From an uncultured Acetatifactor sp. (GTDB lineage Bacteria > Bacillota > Clostridia > Lachnospirales > Lachnospiraceae): DNA of 63,470 bases. Location of the stretch: contig CANPWA010000018.1 of assembly GCA_947581865.1 (NCBI GenBank), positions 1-63,470 of the forward strand. The letters are read 5' to 3'. The first letter of the stretch is position 1, and the number at the start of each line of letters is the position of its first letter. A program made the translations under genes and the position numbers. A model generated the notes under the pieces. That model did not search any database, had not been told where the DNA came from, and saw only the letters and a program-made list of their open reading frames with translations. Below, piece after piece: positions 35,205 to 44,288 of the stretch.

Positions 35205-35723
35205 TTAAAAATATTTTTCCATAGATGTGAAACGGATGCCTCCCATCTCCTCCTCAGGGCGGACCGCCTCAAAACCAATCCTCCGGTAGAACTCCACCGC
35301 ATAGGGCGCCGCATTGAGCGACATATGATTCTCCCCCGCCTCGGTCTTTAAATACCGGCAAAAGCAGTCCAGGAGCTGTTTCCCGATTCCCTGCCTGTGA
35401 TAGGCTTCGTCCACAAACAAAAGGGAGAGGTGATTACGGTTTCTCACCGATGCCGCGCCAACCACCGCATCTTTGTCCAGGGCCACCATCATCTGATAAT
35501 TTCCCGTGAGAAAAGAGTGAAACAGCTTTTCATCTGTTATAAAATTCAGGAAATTCTGAATTCCTTCCTCAGAGTAGTCCGACGCATCAAATCTCAGAAA
35601 TGTACGCCAGATCATTTTCATGACCGGCTCCCACTCCTCGACTTTCGCCCATCGGATATCATAGGGAAAGATTTCCGTGTATCTGCCGCCGGATCGTGCG
35701 GCTTTTTTTAAATTCTGCATCAT
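35205..35723 (-). CDS. GNAT-family N-acetyltransferase
   Basis: A 172-residue GNAT protein. The acetyl-CoA motif A appears as LFVDEAYHRQGIGKQLLDCF and the C-terminal block is LNAAPYAVEFYRRIGFEAV. The acceptor cannot be predicted. Its ATG overlaps the stop codon of the hydrolase gene by four bases (ATGA), so the two are translationally coupled. Confidence 0.9.
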   Translation of the reverse strand: MMQNLKKAARSGGRYTEIFPYDIRWAKVEEWEPVMKMIWRTFLRFDASDYSEEGIQNFLNFITDEKLFHSFLTGNYQMMVALDKDAVVGAASVRNRNHLSLLFVDEAYHRQGIGKQLLDCFCRYLKTEAGENHMSLNAAPYAVEFYRRIGFEAVRPEEEMGGIRFTSMEKYF

Positions 35724-36679
35724 GACTTTTCTCCGGCAAGCTTTGGCAAAATCCAGTTATAAATGTCCTGCCTGACCGCCTTTGCCTCCCTCTCGTTCAG
35801 AATCTCATGTCTGCCTCCCGGGTACAGTTTCATACTCAGATGCTCCAGTCCCGCCTCATCCAAAAAACAAAACGCCCGCTTCACACCTTCCCCGTAATCG
35901 CCCACCGGGTCCTCCTCCCCGGCAACAAACAGCACCGGAAGGTCCTTGGGAATCTTCTTCAGGTTCTCCGCGTCCTGCGCTCTGGCGATCAGCTCAAATA
36001 TCGTCTGAAAACCGTTTACGGTGAAAGGAAAACCACAGAGCGGATCGGCATTGTACTTCGCCACATTTTCCTCATTGCGGCTCAGCCAGTCCGTCTTTGT
36101 CTCAACATTCTCAATCCGTTTATTATACGCGCCAAAGACAAGTCTGTCGAGCAGCCTGCTGACATGCTTTCCGCCGCAGAAGAGATTCTGTACCCCGGCG
36201 ACCGCCTTCGCCGTCGCAAGGATCACGGGAGGCTGCACCCCCGTCCCCGCCACAATGGCTCCCTGAATGCCGCTGCCGTAACGGAACATATAATTGCGCA
36301 GGATAAAGGAACCCATGCTGTGTCCCAAAATAAAATAAGGAACGCCGGGATAAAGCTCCTGGGTCAGTTTCTTGAGACGGTGCACATCCCGCACCACCAC
36401 CGTGGCGGGATCCCGCTTACAGAAATATCCGTAAACTCCTCCCTCCGGCACGGTGTGTCCATGTCCCAGGTGATCGTCGCCCGTGACCACAAAACCCCGC
36501 TCCACAAAAAACTTTGCCGTCTCCTCATACCGCTCCATATATTCTGCCATGCCGTGAATGATCTGCAGGACACCCACAGGTCTTAAGTCCGAAAGCGCCT
36601 CCGGCTCCGGCTCATAGCGGACGGCGTGAATCTTGCTCACACCGTCCCTTGAATCAAAAGTAAATTCCGTTTTCCGCAT
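35720..36679 (-). CDS. Alpha/beta hydrolase, lysophospholipase-like
   Basis: A 319-residue serine hydrolase of the monoacylglycerol lipase/lysophospholipase group (Hydrolase_4). The nucleophile elbow is GHSMGS, the oxyanion block is IHGMAEYMERY, the acid lies in VAGEEDPVGD and the catalytic His in YPGGRHEILNE. No signal peptide is visible, so it acts in the cytosol or at the inner membrane face. It is the first gene of the pair with the acetyltransferase. Confidence 0.92.
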   Translation of the reverse strand: MRKTEFTFDSRDGVSKIHAVRYEPEPEALSDLRPVGVLQIIHGMAEYMERYEETAKFFVERGFVVTGDDHLGHGHTVPEGGVYGYFCKRDPATVVVRDVHRLKKLTQELYPGVPYFILGHSMGSFILRNYMFRYGSGIQGAIVAGTGVQPPVILATAKAVAGVQNLFCGGKHVSRLLDRLVFGAYNKRIENVETKTDWLSRNEENVAKYNADPLCGFPFTVNGFQTIFELIARAQDAENLKKIPKDLPVLFVAGEEDPVGDYGEGVKRAFCFLDEAGLEHLSMKLYPGGRHEILNEREAKAVRQDIYNWILPKLAGEKS

Positions 36680-36728
36680 TGAAATCCCCTTATATCACCC
36701 GGCCCACAGCACAGACTTTACCGCTTTA

Positions 36729-38741
36729 TCAGCAGATTTCCGCGCCGGCGGGCATCTTCTTCTCCGGCGTCATCAGCGCGAGATTTCCCTCCCCATCCTC
36801 CGCGCACAGAAGCATACCCTCCGATACGACTCCTGCCAGCGTTGCGGGCTTTAAGTTCACCAGCACCATCACCTTCTTGCCCACCATCTCCTCGGGGCTG
36901 TAGTGCGCCTTGATGCCGGATACGATCTGTTTCACCTGACTGCCGATCTTTACCTGGCTGCAGAGCAGCTTTTTGGACTTGGGAACCGCTTCGCAGGCGA
37001 TGATCTCCCCCACCTGGAACTGGAGCTTTGCAAAGTCGTCATAAGTAATCTCCGCCTTGGTCTCTATATCAATGACACTTCCGTCATTTTCTGCATCCGG
37101 GATCTTCTCTCCCTGATCCGATGCGCTCTGTGCGGCTGCCGCCTGCTGCGCCGCAGCCAGCTCCTCCTCCCTTGCCAGCACATCCTTCATGTCCAGGCGG
37201 GCAAAGAGAATCTCCGGCGCATCTGTCACTTTCGTGCCGCTCTCATACAGCCCGAACTCCTCCAGGCGGTCGAAATCCCTCAGGGAAGTGTTGAGCTGCT
37301 TTGCGATCTTTTCCGCAGTTTCCGGCATAAAGGGCTCCAACAGGGACGCGCCGATGACAATGCCCTCCACCAGATTGTAGAGTACGGTGGAAAGCCTGTC
37401 AGCCTTCGCCTCATCCTTCGCCAGCACCCAGGGCTCCGTCTCGTCAATATACTTGTTGCAGCGCTTAAAGATTCCGAAAATTTCCGTGAGCGCATCCGCC
37501 ACGCGGTACGTTTCCATTTTGTCCGTCACTTTCCGGTAGACGCCGGTGACGGTCTTTTTCATATCCTCATCCACCACGCTGTCCTCCGGGACAAGCTGCG
37601 CGCCCTTGTCCGTCACCACGCCGCCAAAATATTTATTGCTCATGGAGATCGTGCGGTTCACCAGATTGCCCAGCGTATTGGCGAGGTCGGAGTTGGTGCG
37701 CTCCGCGATCAGTTCCCATGTGATATTACCGTCATTATCGTAGGGCATCTCATGCAGCACATAATAGCGCACTGCATCCACCCCGAAGAAATCCACCAGA
37801 TCGTCCACATAGACCACATTTCCCCGGGATTTACTCATCTTGCCGCCGCTCGTGATAAGCCAGGGATGACCAAACACCTGCTTCGGCAGGGGCTCCCCCA
37901 GCGCCATAAGGAAAATCGGCCAGTAGATCGTGTGGAAACGGATGATATCCTTGCCGATCAGATGCAGATCCGCAGGCCAGAGCTTCCTGTACTGCTCCGT
38001 GCTGTTTCCGTCCGCATCGTAACCGATGCCGGTGATATAGTTGGTCAGCGCATCCAGCCACACATAGACCACATGCTTATCGTCAAAATCCACAGGAATA
38101 CCCCATTTGAAGGAGGTGCGGGACACACACAGATCCTGCAGCCCGGGCAGAAGGAAATTATTCATCATCTCGTTTTTGCGGGAGACGGGCTGGATAAACT
38201 CCGGGTGTTCGTTGATATGCTTAATGAGCCTGTCGGCATATTTGCTCATACGGAAGAAATATGCCTCCTCCCTGGCAGGTTTTACCTCCCTGCCGCAGTC
38301 GGGGCATTTCCCGTCCACAAGCTGGGACTCCGTCCAGAAAGACTCGCAGGGCGTACAGTAGAGCCCCTCATAGGCTCCCTTGTAGATATCCCCCTGCTCA
38401 TACAGTTTCCGGAAGATCTTCTGTACCTGCTTCTCATGGTCCGGATCCGTGGTGCGGATAAATTTATCATAAGAAATATTTAAAAGGTCGCAGAGACTGC
38501 GGATGATGCCTGCCACCCGGTCCACAAACTCTTTGGGCGTCACTCCCGCCTCCTGCGCCTTGAGCTCGATCTTCTGACCATGCTCGTCCGTCCCGGTCTG
38601 GAAGAACACATCATATCCTTCTTTTCTCTTGAACCGGCAGATGCTGTCTGCCAGCACGATCTCGTAATTGTTGCCGATATGGGGCTTCCCCGAAGTATAG
38701 GCTATCGCCGTCGTCAGATAGTATTTACCTTTGTTTTCCAT
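36729..38741 (-). CDS. metG: Methionyl-tRNA synthetase
   Basis: A 670-residue class I synthetase. The HIGH-type motif reads KPHIGNNYE, a zinc-ribbon cysteine set is CTPCESFW...CPDCGRE, and KMSKS occurs in GKMSKSRGN. The C-terminal EMAP/Trbp111-like tRNA-binding domain (about residues 565-670) is fused after a Gln/Ala-rich linker. The ATG chosen has GGGAGGTTAAA in front. In B. subtilis the homolog metS is also near rsmI. Confidence 0.97.
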   Translation of the reverse strand: MENKGKYYLTTAIAYTSGKPHIGNNYEIVLADSICRFKRKEGYDVFFQTGTDEHGQKIELKAQEAGVTPKEFVDRVAGIIRSLCDLLNISYDKFIRTTDPDHEKQVQKIFRKLYEQGDIYKGAYEGLYCTPCESFWTESQLVDGKCPDCGREVKPAREEAYFFRMSKYADRLIKHINEHPEFIQPVSRKNEMMNNFLLPGLQDLCVSRTSFKWGIPVDFDDKHVVYVWLDALTNYITGIGYDADGNSTEQYRKLWPADLHLIGKDIIRFHTIYWPIFLMALGEPLPKQVFGHPWLITSGGKMSKSRGNVVYVDDLVDFFGVDAVRYYVLHEMPYDNDGNITWELIAERTNSDLANTLGNLVNRTISMSNKYFGGVVTDKGAQLVPEDSVVDEDMKKTVTGVYRKVTDKMETYRVADALTEIFGIFKRCNKYIDETEPWVLAKDEAKADRLSTVLYNLVEGIVIGASLLEPFMPETAEKIAKQLNTSLRDFDRLEEFGLYESGTKVTDAPEILFARLDMKDVLAREEELAAAQQAAAAQSASDQGEKIPDAENDGSVIDIETKAEITYDDFAKLQFQVGEIIACEAVPKSKKLLCSQVKIGSQVKQIVSGIKAHYSPEEMVGKKVMVLVNLKPATLAGVVSEGMLLCAEDGEGNLALMTPEKKMPAGAEIC

Positions 38742-38761
38742 TTTAACCTCCCTTTGCTGCC

Positions 38762-39517
38762 CTACCATTTCTTTTCCGTGGTCAGCTTACTATACTCGCC
38801 CTTCCTGTCATAAGAGTCCAACAGATAACTGTCGTCAATGAGCACACAATCCAGCTCAATATCGTCCCCCTTATAACGGCTGCGTCTGCGCAGATCTTCC
38901 TTCGGCTTCTGTCTCCCTGAATGGTAATGTCTCTTTTTGGAGAAACGTCCGGATAATCTCTCCCCAAACCGTCCTCCAAAACGTCCGGCAAGCTTCCCTG
39001 CCGCGTCCCGGAACCGAATGCGGATTCTCTGAAAGACATTGTCCTTCACCTTCCCCGGCTCGGAATGTGTGGTAAAGTAAGGATTGGCACCCGACGGGCT
39101 CTGGGGCGGCCAGACCGCCGTGGAAGCCGCTGCGATCCGGGCGTTGTGAAGAGAATCGTGGGAAATATCCCGGACGGGATCCTCCCGCAGCGTAACCACC
39201 GGGTCTGTCCCTGCCGCAGCGGTCCGTGCGCCGTCCGCGGAATCCCTGACCCCTGACGTCTGCGTGCCGCCGTTATCGGCTCCCCACAATCGTCCCAGAA
39301 AACCTCTTCCCCGGGCAAGAGTTCTTCTCAGGGCATCGATCAAAGTAAGTTTTTCTTCCGGCGCCGCCGTCAGCTGCGTACCTCCTGCCGCGACGGGAGC
39401 CGCCTTTAAAGGCATATTGCCCTCCGGCTCATGACTGCCATGATGAAAATTGGTCACATGATGGGACGCGCTGCTGTGACCGTCCAGACCTGAATTTCCG
39501 ATTCCGCCAACATACAT
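38762..39517 (-). CDS. Uncharacterised Arg/Gly-rich protein upstream of metG
   Basis: A 251-residue protein that I do not recognise. It begins MYVGGIGNSGLDGHSS, has a His/Ser-rich region, then a Leu/Arg-rich stretch (LTLIDALRRTLARGRGFLGR), a low-complexity middle and a basic helix set (RIRIRFRDAAGKLAGRFGGR). It ends with a more ordered acidic part, DDIELDCVLIDDSYLLDSYD. No signal peptide or membrane helix is present. The ATG used has GGCAGGAGGATTTTCT upstream. It lies 20 bases before metG and probably shares its transcript. Confidence 0.65.
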   Translation of the reverse strand: MYVGGIGNSGLDGHSSASHHVTNFHHGSHEPEGNMPLKAAPVAAGGTQLTAAPEEKLTLIDALRRTLARGRGFLGRLWGADNGGTQTSGVRDSADGARTAAAGTDPVVTLREDPVRDISHDSLHNARIAAASTAVWPPQSPSGANPYFTTHSEPGKVKDNVFQRIRIRFRDAAGKLAGRFGGRFGERLSGRFSKKRHYHSGRQKPKEDLRRRSRYKGDDIELDCVLIDDSYLLDSYDRKGEYSKLTTEKKW

Positions 39518-39593
39518 AGAAAATCCTCCTGCCGGTATCGCCTCCATGCCCCGCCTTCGATCATTTCTCCTCAACCAGTTGCGTTTCTATATC

Positions 39594-40244
39594 TCAATTC
39601 ATCAATTCCATAAATTTACTTATATTTCCGCTCACATCGTTCCGGAAGATGGAAGAGCCCGCCACAATCACATTTGCGCCTGCCTCCAGCGCCTGCTCCA
39701 CATTGTCCAGATAAATTCCTCCATCCACCTCAATGTCCAGATCCAGTCCCCGTGACCGGACAAAGCTTCTAAGCCTGCGAACCTTTTCCAGACACTCGGG
39801 AATCAGCTTCTGCCCGGCAAAGCCCGGCTCCACCGTCATCACAAGCACCATATCCACCTGTTCCAAAAAGGGTTCTGCCGCCGACACAGGCGTGCCGGGT
39901 TTTATGGTGATTCCCACCTTTTTCCCCAATGCACGGACTGCCTGTATGATTTCCTCCGCCTTCTGTGTGGACTCCAGATGAAAATTGATCAGATCGGCGC
40001 CGCACTCGGCAAATTCTTTCACATAACGCTCCGGCCGGTCTATCATCAGATGAACATCCAAAAACAGATCCGTGCGCCTGTCGATACATTTTATGACAGG
40101 CATTCCGTAGGAGATCGACGGCACAAAAACGCCGTCCATCACGTCGATGTGCAGCCAGGGCACTCCCCCCTGCTCCACTTTACCGATATTCTCACTCAGG
40201 TTCCAAAAGTCCGCAGACAAAATAGACGGTGACAAAATATTCAT
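39594..40244 (-). CDS. rpe: Ribulose-phosphate 3-epimerase
   Basis: A 216-residue TIM-barrel enzyme that interconverts ribulose 5-phosphate and xylulose 5-phosphate. Signatures are LSPSILSADF at the start, WLHIDVMDGVFVP, DVHLMIDRPE, MTVEPGFAGQK and DIEVDGGIY, which supply the metal ligands and catalytic Asp residues. It supplies the transketolase encoded next to it. A promoter with a 17-base spacer lies upstream. Confidence 0.96.
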   Translation of the reverse strand: MNILSPSILSADFWNLSENIGKVEQGGVPWLHIDVMDGVFVPSISYGMPVIKCIDRRTDLFLDVHLMIDRPERYVKEFAECGADLINFHLESTQKAEEIIQAVRALGKKVGITIKPGTPVSAAEPFLEQVDMVLVMTVEPGFAGQKLIPECLEKVRRLRSFVRSRGLDLDIEVDGGIYLDNVEQALEAGANVIVAGSSIFRNDVSGNISKFMELMN

Positions 40245-40268
40245 AATACGCTCTCCTCTTTCGGCTTA

Positions 40269-40297
40269 ATCATATCAGAATCTGTCGAAAAAGGCAA
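40269..40297 (-). promoter_or_regulatory. Promoter of rpe
   Basis: On the minus strand a -35 TTGCCT and a -10 TATGAT are spaced by 17 bases, about 25 bases upstream of the rpe start codon. Confidence 0.7.
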
Positions 40298-40317
40298 ACC
40301 TCTTCCTCTCTTCCTCT

Positions 40318-41262
40318 TCAGAGAAATTCCTTTACCGATTTATAGACCCCTTCCGCGTCCAGCCCGTATTTGTGAACCAGCTCCGCAGCGGAGCCGGATT
40401 CACCGAACACATCCTGCATCCCCAGCTTTTTCACGGGAGCGGGATATTTCGCGCACAGACAGTCGCAGACGGCGCTTCCCAGTCCGCCGATGACGGAATG
40501 CTCCTCCACGGTGACTGCCTTTCCCGTCTTTTTCACACTGTTTAAGATAATCTCCTCATCCAGCGGTTTGATCGTACAGATATTGACGACCTCCGCGTGA
40601 ATGCCTTCCGCCTCCAAAAGCTCTGCCGCGCCCAGGGCGGAATCCACACAGATACCCGTGGCGACGATGGTCACATCCGTGCCTTCCTTTACCACAGCCC
40701 CTTTTCCGATCTCAAAATGATAATCCGGCCTGTCATTGATCACGGGCACCGCCGCGCGCCCAAAACGAATGTATACGGGGCCGTTATATTCCACCGCCGC
40801 GCGGACCGCCGCCCTCGCCTCCACATCGTCGGAGGGGCACATCACCACCATGCCCGGGATGGTGCGCATCAGGGCAATATCCTCGTTACACTGATGGCTG
40901 GCGCCGTCCTCACCCACGGTAATGCCCGCGTGGGTAGCTCCGATCTTCACATTCAGGTGGGGATAACCGATGGAATTGCGCACCTGCTCAAAGGCACGTC
41001 CCGCCGCGAACATGGCAAAAGAGCTGACAAAGGGAATCATGCCCGTGAGGGACAGCCCCGCAGCCACTCCCATCATATTTGCCTCCGCGATACCGCAGTC
41101 GATATGTCTGTCAGGATATGCCTTGCGAAAAATGCTGGTCTTGGTCGCTGCTGCCAGATCCGCATCCAGCACCACAAGCTGAGGATATTCCGCGGCGAGC
41201 TCCTTGAGCGTATTGCCGTAACTTTCCCTGGTCGCTATCTTTCTGATGCCGTTCTCTGCCAT
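40318..41262 (-). CDS. Transketolase, C-terminal subunit
   Basis: A 314-residue pyrimidine-binding plus C-terminal domain of a split transketolase. Visible are the GIAEANMMGVAAGLSLTG block with the conserved Glu of ThDP activation, THAGITVGEDGASHQ, and the C-terminal TVEEHSVIGGLGSAV. Together with the N-terminal subunit it transfers two-carbon units in the pentose phosphate pathway. Its start overlaps the stop of the N-terminal subunit by one base (TAATG), which couples their translation. Confidence 0.95.
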   Translation of the reverse strand: MAENGIRKIATRESYGNTLKELAAEYPQLVVLDADLAAATKTSIFRKAYPDRHIDCGIAEANMMGVAAGLSLTGMIPFVSSFAMFAAGRAFEQVRNSIGYPHLNVKIGATHAGITVGEDGASHQCNEDIALMRTIPGMVVMCPSDDVEARAAVRAAVEYNGPVYIRFGRAAVPVINDRPDYHFEIGKGAVVKEGTDVTIVATGICVDSALGAAELLEAEGIHAEVVNICTIKPLDEEIILNSVKKTGKAVTVEEHSVIGGLGSAVCDCLCAKYPAPVKKLGMQDVFGESGSAAELVHKYGLDAEGVYKSVKEFL

Positions 41263-42104
41263 TATCCCTCAACCTCCTTTGCAAGCTCCCGCTCCGTTCT
41301 GTCCAGATCCGCCATGGCAACTGCGAACTCCTCATCATTGGGAGCCTTGCCGTGCCAGTCCACACTGTTCTCCATATAGGAAACCCCCTTGCCCTTTAAG
41401 CTGTGGGCCACGATACAGGTGGGCATGCCCTTCGTGCGGCGCGCCTCCGAAAAAGCGGCGCGGAGCGCGTCAAAATCATGGGCGTCCACATTGATCACAT
41501 GAAAATTGAACGCCTCAAATTTTTTATCAATGGGATAGGGAGAACATACATGATCGATGGGACCGTCAATCTGAAGATTGTTGTTGTCCACGATGACACA
41601 GAGATTATCCAGCCTGCGGAAACCCGCAAACATGGCAGCCTCCCACACCTGTCCTTCCTCGATCTCTCCATCGCCCAGCAAAGTATATACCCGATACGTC
41701 CTGTTCTGCATCTTTGCTCCCAGAGCCATGCCCGCTGCCGCGGAGATACCCTGTCCCAGGGAGCCGGAAGCCATATCCACTCCCGGAATATGCAGATTGG
41801 GATGCCCCTGAAGATAAGAGCCGAGCTTCCTTAAAGTCACCAGATCCTCCACGGGGAAAAAGCCTCTGTTTGCGAGCGCCGCATATAATCCCGGCGCAGT
41901 ATGTCCCTTTGACAGCACAAAGCGGTCCCTGTCCTCCATCTGAGGATTCTCCGGATCGATATTCATCTCCTCAAAATACAGGAACGTGAACACATCTGCC
42001 GCGGACAGCGAGCCTCCTGGATGCCCTGCCTTCGCGCTGTGTACGCCTTCAATAATGCCTTTGCGGACGTCATTGGCATGCTTTTTCAACTCTAAATTCG
42101 TCAT
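41262..42104 (-). CDS. Transketolase, N-terminal subunit
   Basis: A 280-residue thiamine-diphosphate binding subunit of split transketolase, the form common in Clostridia. The block SAKAGHPGGSLSAADVFTFL, GHTAPGLYAAL, and the ThDP-Mg motif LLGDGEIEEGQVWEAAMFA through IVDNNNLQ are intact. The ATG used has CGGAGGAAAAG directly upstream; fifty-three upstream in-frame codons run through the promoter and a palindromic repeat and are not coding. Confidence 0.95.
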   Translation of the reverse strand: MTNLELKKHANDVRKGIIEGVHSAKAGHPGGSLSAADVFTFLYFEEMNIDPENPQMEDRDRFVLSKGHTAPGLYAALANRGFFPVEDLVTLRKLGSYLQGHPNLHIPGVDMASGSLGQGISAAAGMALGAKMQNRTYRVYTLLGDGEIEEGQVWEAAMFAGFRRLDNLCVIVDNNNLQIDGPIDHVCSPYPIDKKFEAFNFHVINVDAHDFDALRAAFSEARRTKGMPTCIVAHSLKGKGVSYMENSVDWHGKAPNDEEFAVAMADLDRTERELAKEVEG

Positions 42105-42118
42105 CTTTTCCTCCGTTT

Positions 42119-42142
42119 CCGGGCTGCCCGGGGCATAACCCG
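42119..42142. repeat. REP-like palindromic element in the transketolase leader (copy 1)
   Basis: CCGGGC and GCCCGG around a central T, followed by a second short stem closed by GCATAA and CCCG. It lies in the 5' leader between the promoter and the ribosome binding site. A near-identical 28-base copy is found inside spmA at 46027-46054. Confidence 0.75.
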
Positions 42143-42165
42143 CCACTAAACAACATCCAGTAGGT

Positions 42166-42194
42166 ATCATACCACGAATCTTACGCTTCGTCCA
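42166..42194 (-). promoter_or_regulatory. Promoter of the transketolase genes
   Basis: On the minus strand a -35 TGGACG and a -10 TATGAT are separated by 17 bases. The leader downstream holds the palindromic repeat. Confidence 0.6.
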
Positions 42195-42322
42195 CGGCGA
42201 ATTCGTCAAATTTGCAACTAATTTCACACGCTCCGTTCCATGATAAGGATTCCCCTTTGTCATATTTTTCGTATCCGGACATAAATTAAAATGATATTGA
42301 CCGCTCTCAAGGTGATTCTACT

Positions 42323-44245
42323 GTGAAAAAACGTCCCTCACTCTCACCACGTCAACTGCTTCTCTACGCCGGGCTGTTGATTCTTTTTACCACTCTGGTC
42401 CTGTTTCTGTTCCGACACAGGCAGGACGAAAAACAATTTTCCAACCTCACACATGATCTGTTTGTGACAGAGATGGTCTCCAACACATTGAACATGCACT
42501 ATAATCTCGCAAACCCCGAAGATTTCGGTATTTACGACTATGATCCTGTTCTTCCGGCGTATCATGTGACAGATGATCAAAATACACAGGGCTCACTGGA
42601 AGAAATACTGACAGACTTGTCAAAAATCAACCCCGGCAAATTGGATCCGGAAGAAGCCTACACTTATAAACTACTGCTCAGACAGCTTGAAAATTCAAAG
42701 ATCATGAACCAATATGTGTTGTACCGGATGCCCCTTTCCCCCTCGTCAGGAATGCACTCACAACTCCCGATCCTGCTGGCGGAATACACCTTCCGGAACA
42801 GACGGGATGTGGAAGATTACCTGACTCTTTTGGACCAGACGGACGATTATTTTGCCTCCCTTCTCACCTATGAGCAGGAAAAGGCTTCCGCAGGGCTGTC
42901 CATGTCCACCTACTCTCTGCGCCAGGTCAAAAATCAATGTGACACTATCATCACAAAAGAATCCCTGGAAGCGGGCACCCATTTTTTGCAGACCACCTTC
43001 GAGGAACGTCTGGATGCTCTGACAGAAGGCGGTTATATCACCGCTAAAGAAAAGGAAAAGTATATCTCCCGGAACAATCGTCTGCTCAGTACCGTCGTCC
43101 AACCCGCCTATGAATCCCTGGCGGACGGCATGTTCCTGCTGGAGGACTCGGAGGGCGTACCCTCTCTCCCCTCCGGGCTCGCCTCCCTGCCCGAAGGAAA
43201 GGACTATTATCAATATCTGCTGATCTCCGAAGTAGGTTCCTACCGGCCGGTGGAGGAAATAAAATCCCTGCTGGCGGCAAATATGCAGGAGGAATACCGT
43301 GCCATACGCACTCTGATCTCACAACATCCGGAACTGGCGGAACAGATCAAAAACAACAGCTACACGCAGCTCCCCCTGAAGGACGCGCAAACCATGCTGA
43401 CAGACCTGCAGAAGAGAACCCTGACCAATTTCCCGAAGCTTCCCCAGGCAGCGTCCGGGGAAGATGAGACATCGCCTTTTCCTCTCACGGCATACCCCCG
43501 GGTCACCGTCAAAAATGTATCGCCCAGTCTGCAGGAATACTGTGCACCCGCCTTCTATCTCACCGCCCCGCTGGACGATACCGACAGCAATGTCATATAT
43601 ATAAACCAGAAGAACGCACCTACCGGGCTGGATCTTTACACCACCCTTGCCCACGAGGGTTATCCCGGTCATATGTATCAGACCGTATACAATAACCGCG
43701 ATTTTATAAACCGTGATCAAAACTGCGTACGTCAGCTTTTCTGGTACGGAGGATATCTGGAGGGCTGGGCGCTTTATGTAGAATTTTATGGTTACGATTA
43801 CGCGGCAGACCTGCTGGAAGAACAGGGACGGCACACGGATGCTCTCTGCGTACAGTTAGAAAAGCATAATCGACGGCTGCTTTTATGTCTCTATGCTTCC
43901 ATGGACATCATGATCCACTATGACAATGCCTCCAGGGAAGAGATTTCAGAATATTTAAAAGATTTCGGCATTTACAGTGAGAGCGCGGTAAATGCGGTCT
44001 ATTGCTACATAGCGGATGAACCCTGCAATTATCTGAAATATTATCTGGGATACCTGGAGATATTGGAACTCAAAAAATCTGCCCAGACCTTGTGGCAGAA
44101 CAATTACACGGACTATGCCTTCCATTGTTTTGTGCTCAATGCCGGTCCCTCGGATTTTGCCTCTCTCTCCGAGCGGCTGCAGGATCAGGATATTCCTCCT
44201 CTGCAGGATCAGACCGGTCTGACTCTGGAATTGACAAAACAATAA
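42323..44245 (+). CDS. DUF885-family membrane-anchored metallopeptidase
   Basis: A 640-residue protein starting at a GTG (AAGGTGA eight bases upstream). One N-terminal transmembrane helix (about residues 13-31) anchors an extracytoplasmic DUF885 domain. The metal motif is HEGYPGH, about residue 450 (LAHEGYPGHMYQ), with a downstream Glu in LEGWALYVE that is a likely third ligand. DUF885 proteins resemble carboxypeptidase-like zinc peptidases, and the substrate is unknown. Downstream on the same strand is the AEC transporter gene. Confidence 0.88.
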   Translation: MKKRPSLSPRQLLLYAGLLILFTTLVLFLFRHRQDEKQFSNLTHDLFVTEMVSNTLNMHYNLANPEDFGIYDYDPVLPAYHVTDDQNTQGSLEEILTDLSKINPGKLDPEEAYTYKLLLRQLENSKIMNQYVLYRMPLSPSSGMHSQLPILLAEYTFRNRRDVEDYLTLLDQTDDYFASLLTYEQEKASAGLSMSTYSLRQVKNQCDTIITKESLEAGTHFLQTTFEERLDALTEGGYITAKEKEKYISRNNRLLSTVVQPAYESLADGMFLLEDSEGVPSLPSGLASLPEGKDYYQYLLISEVGSYRPVEEIKSLLAANMQEEYRAIRTLISQHPELAEQIKNNSYTQLPLKDAQTMLTDLQKRTLTNFPKLPQAASGEDETSPFPLTAYPRVTVKNVSPSLQEYCAPAFYLTAPLDDTDSNVIYINQKNAPTGLDLYTTLAHEGYPGHMYQTVYNNRDFINRDQNCVRQLFWYGGYLEGWALYVEFYGYDYAADLLEEQGRHTDALCVQLEKHNRRLLLCLYASMDIMIHYDNASREEISEYLKDFGIYSESAVNAVYCYIADEPCNYLKYYLGYLEILELKKSAQTLWQNNYTDYAFHCFVLNAGPSDFASLSERLQDQDIPPLQDQTGLTLELTKQ

Positions 44246-44288
44246 TTTCGCACTATGATGTATTAGATACCTACGACGAGGAAACATT

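Noticed and set aside
36903..38483. A 526-codon open frame on the plus strand opposite metG
   Set aside because: It is a long reverse-strand shadow of a well-supported synthetase, with no ribosome binding site and no protein-like domain.
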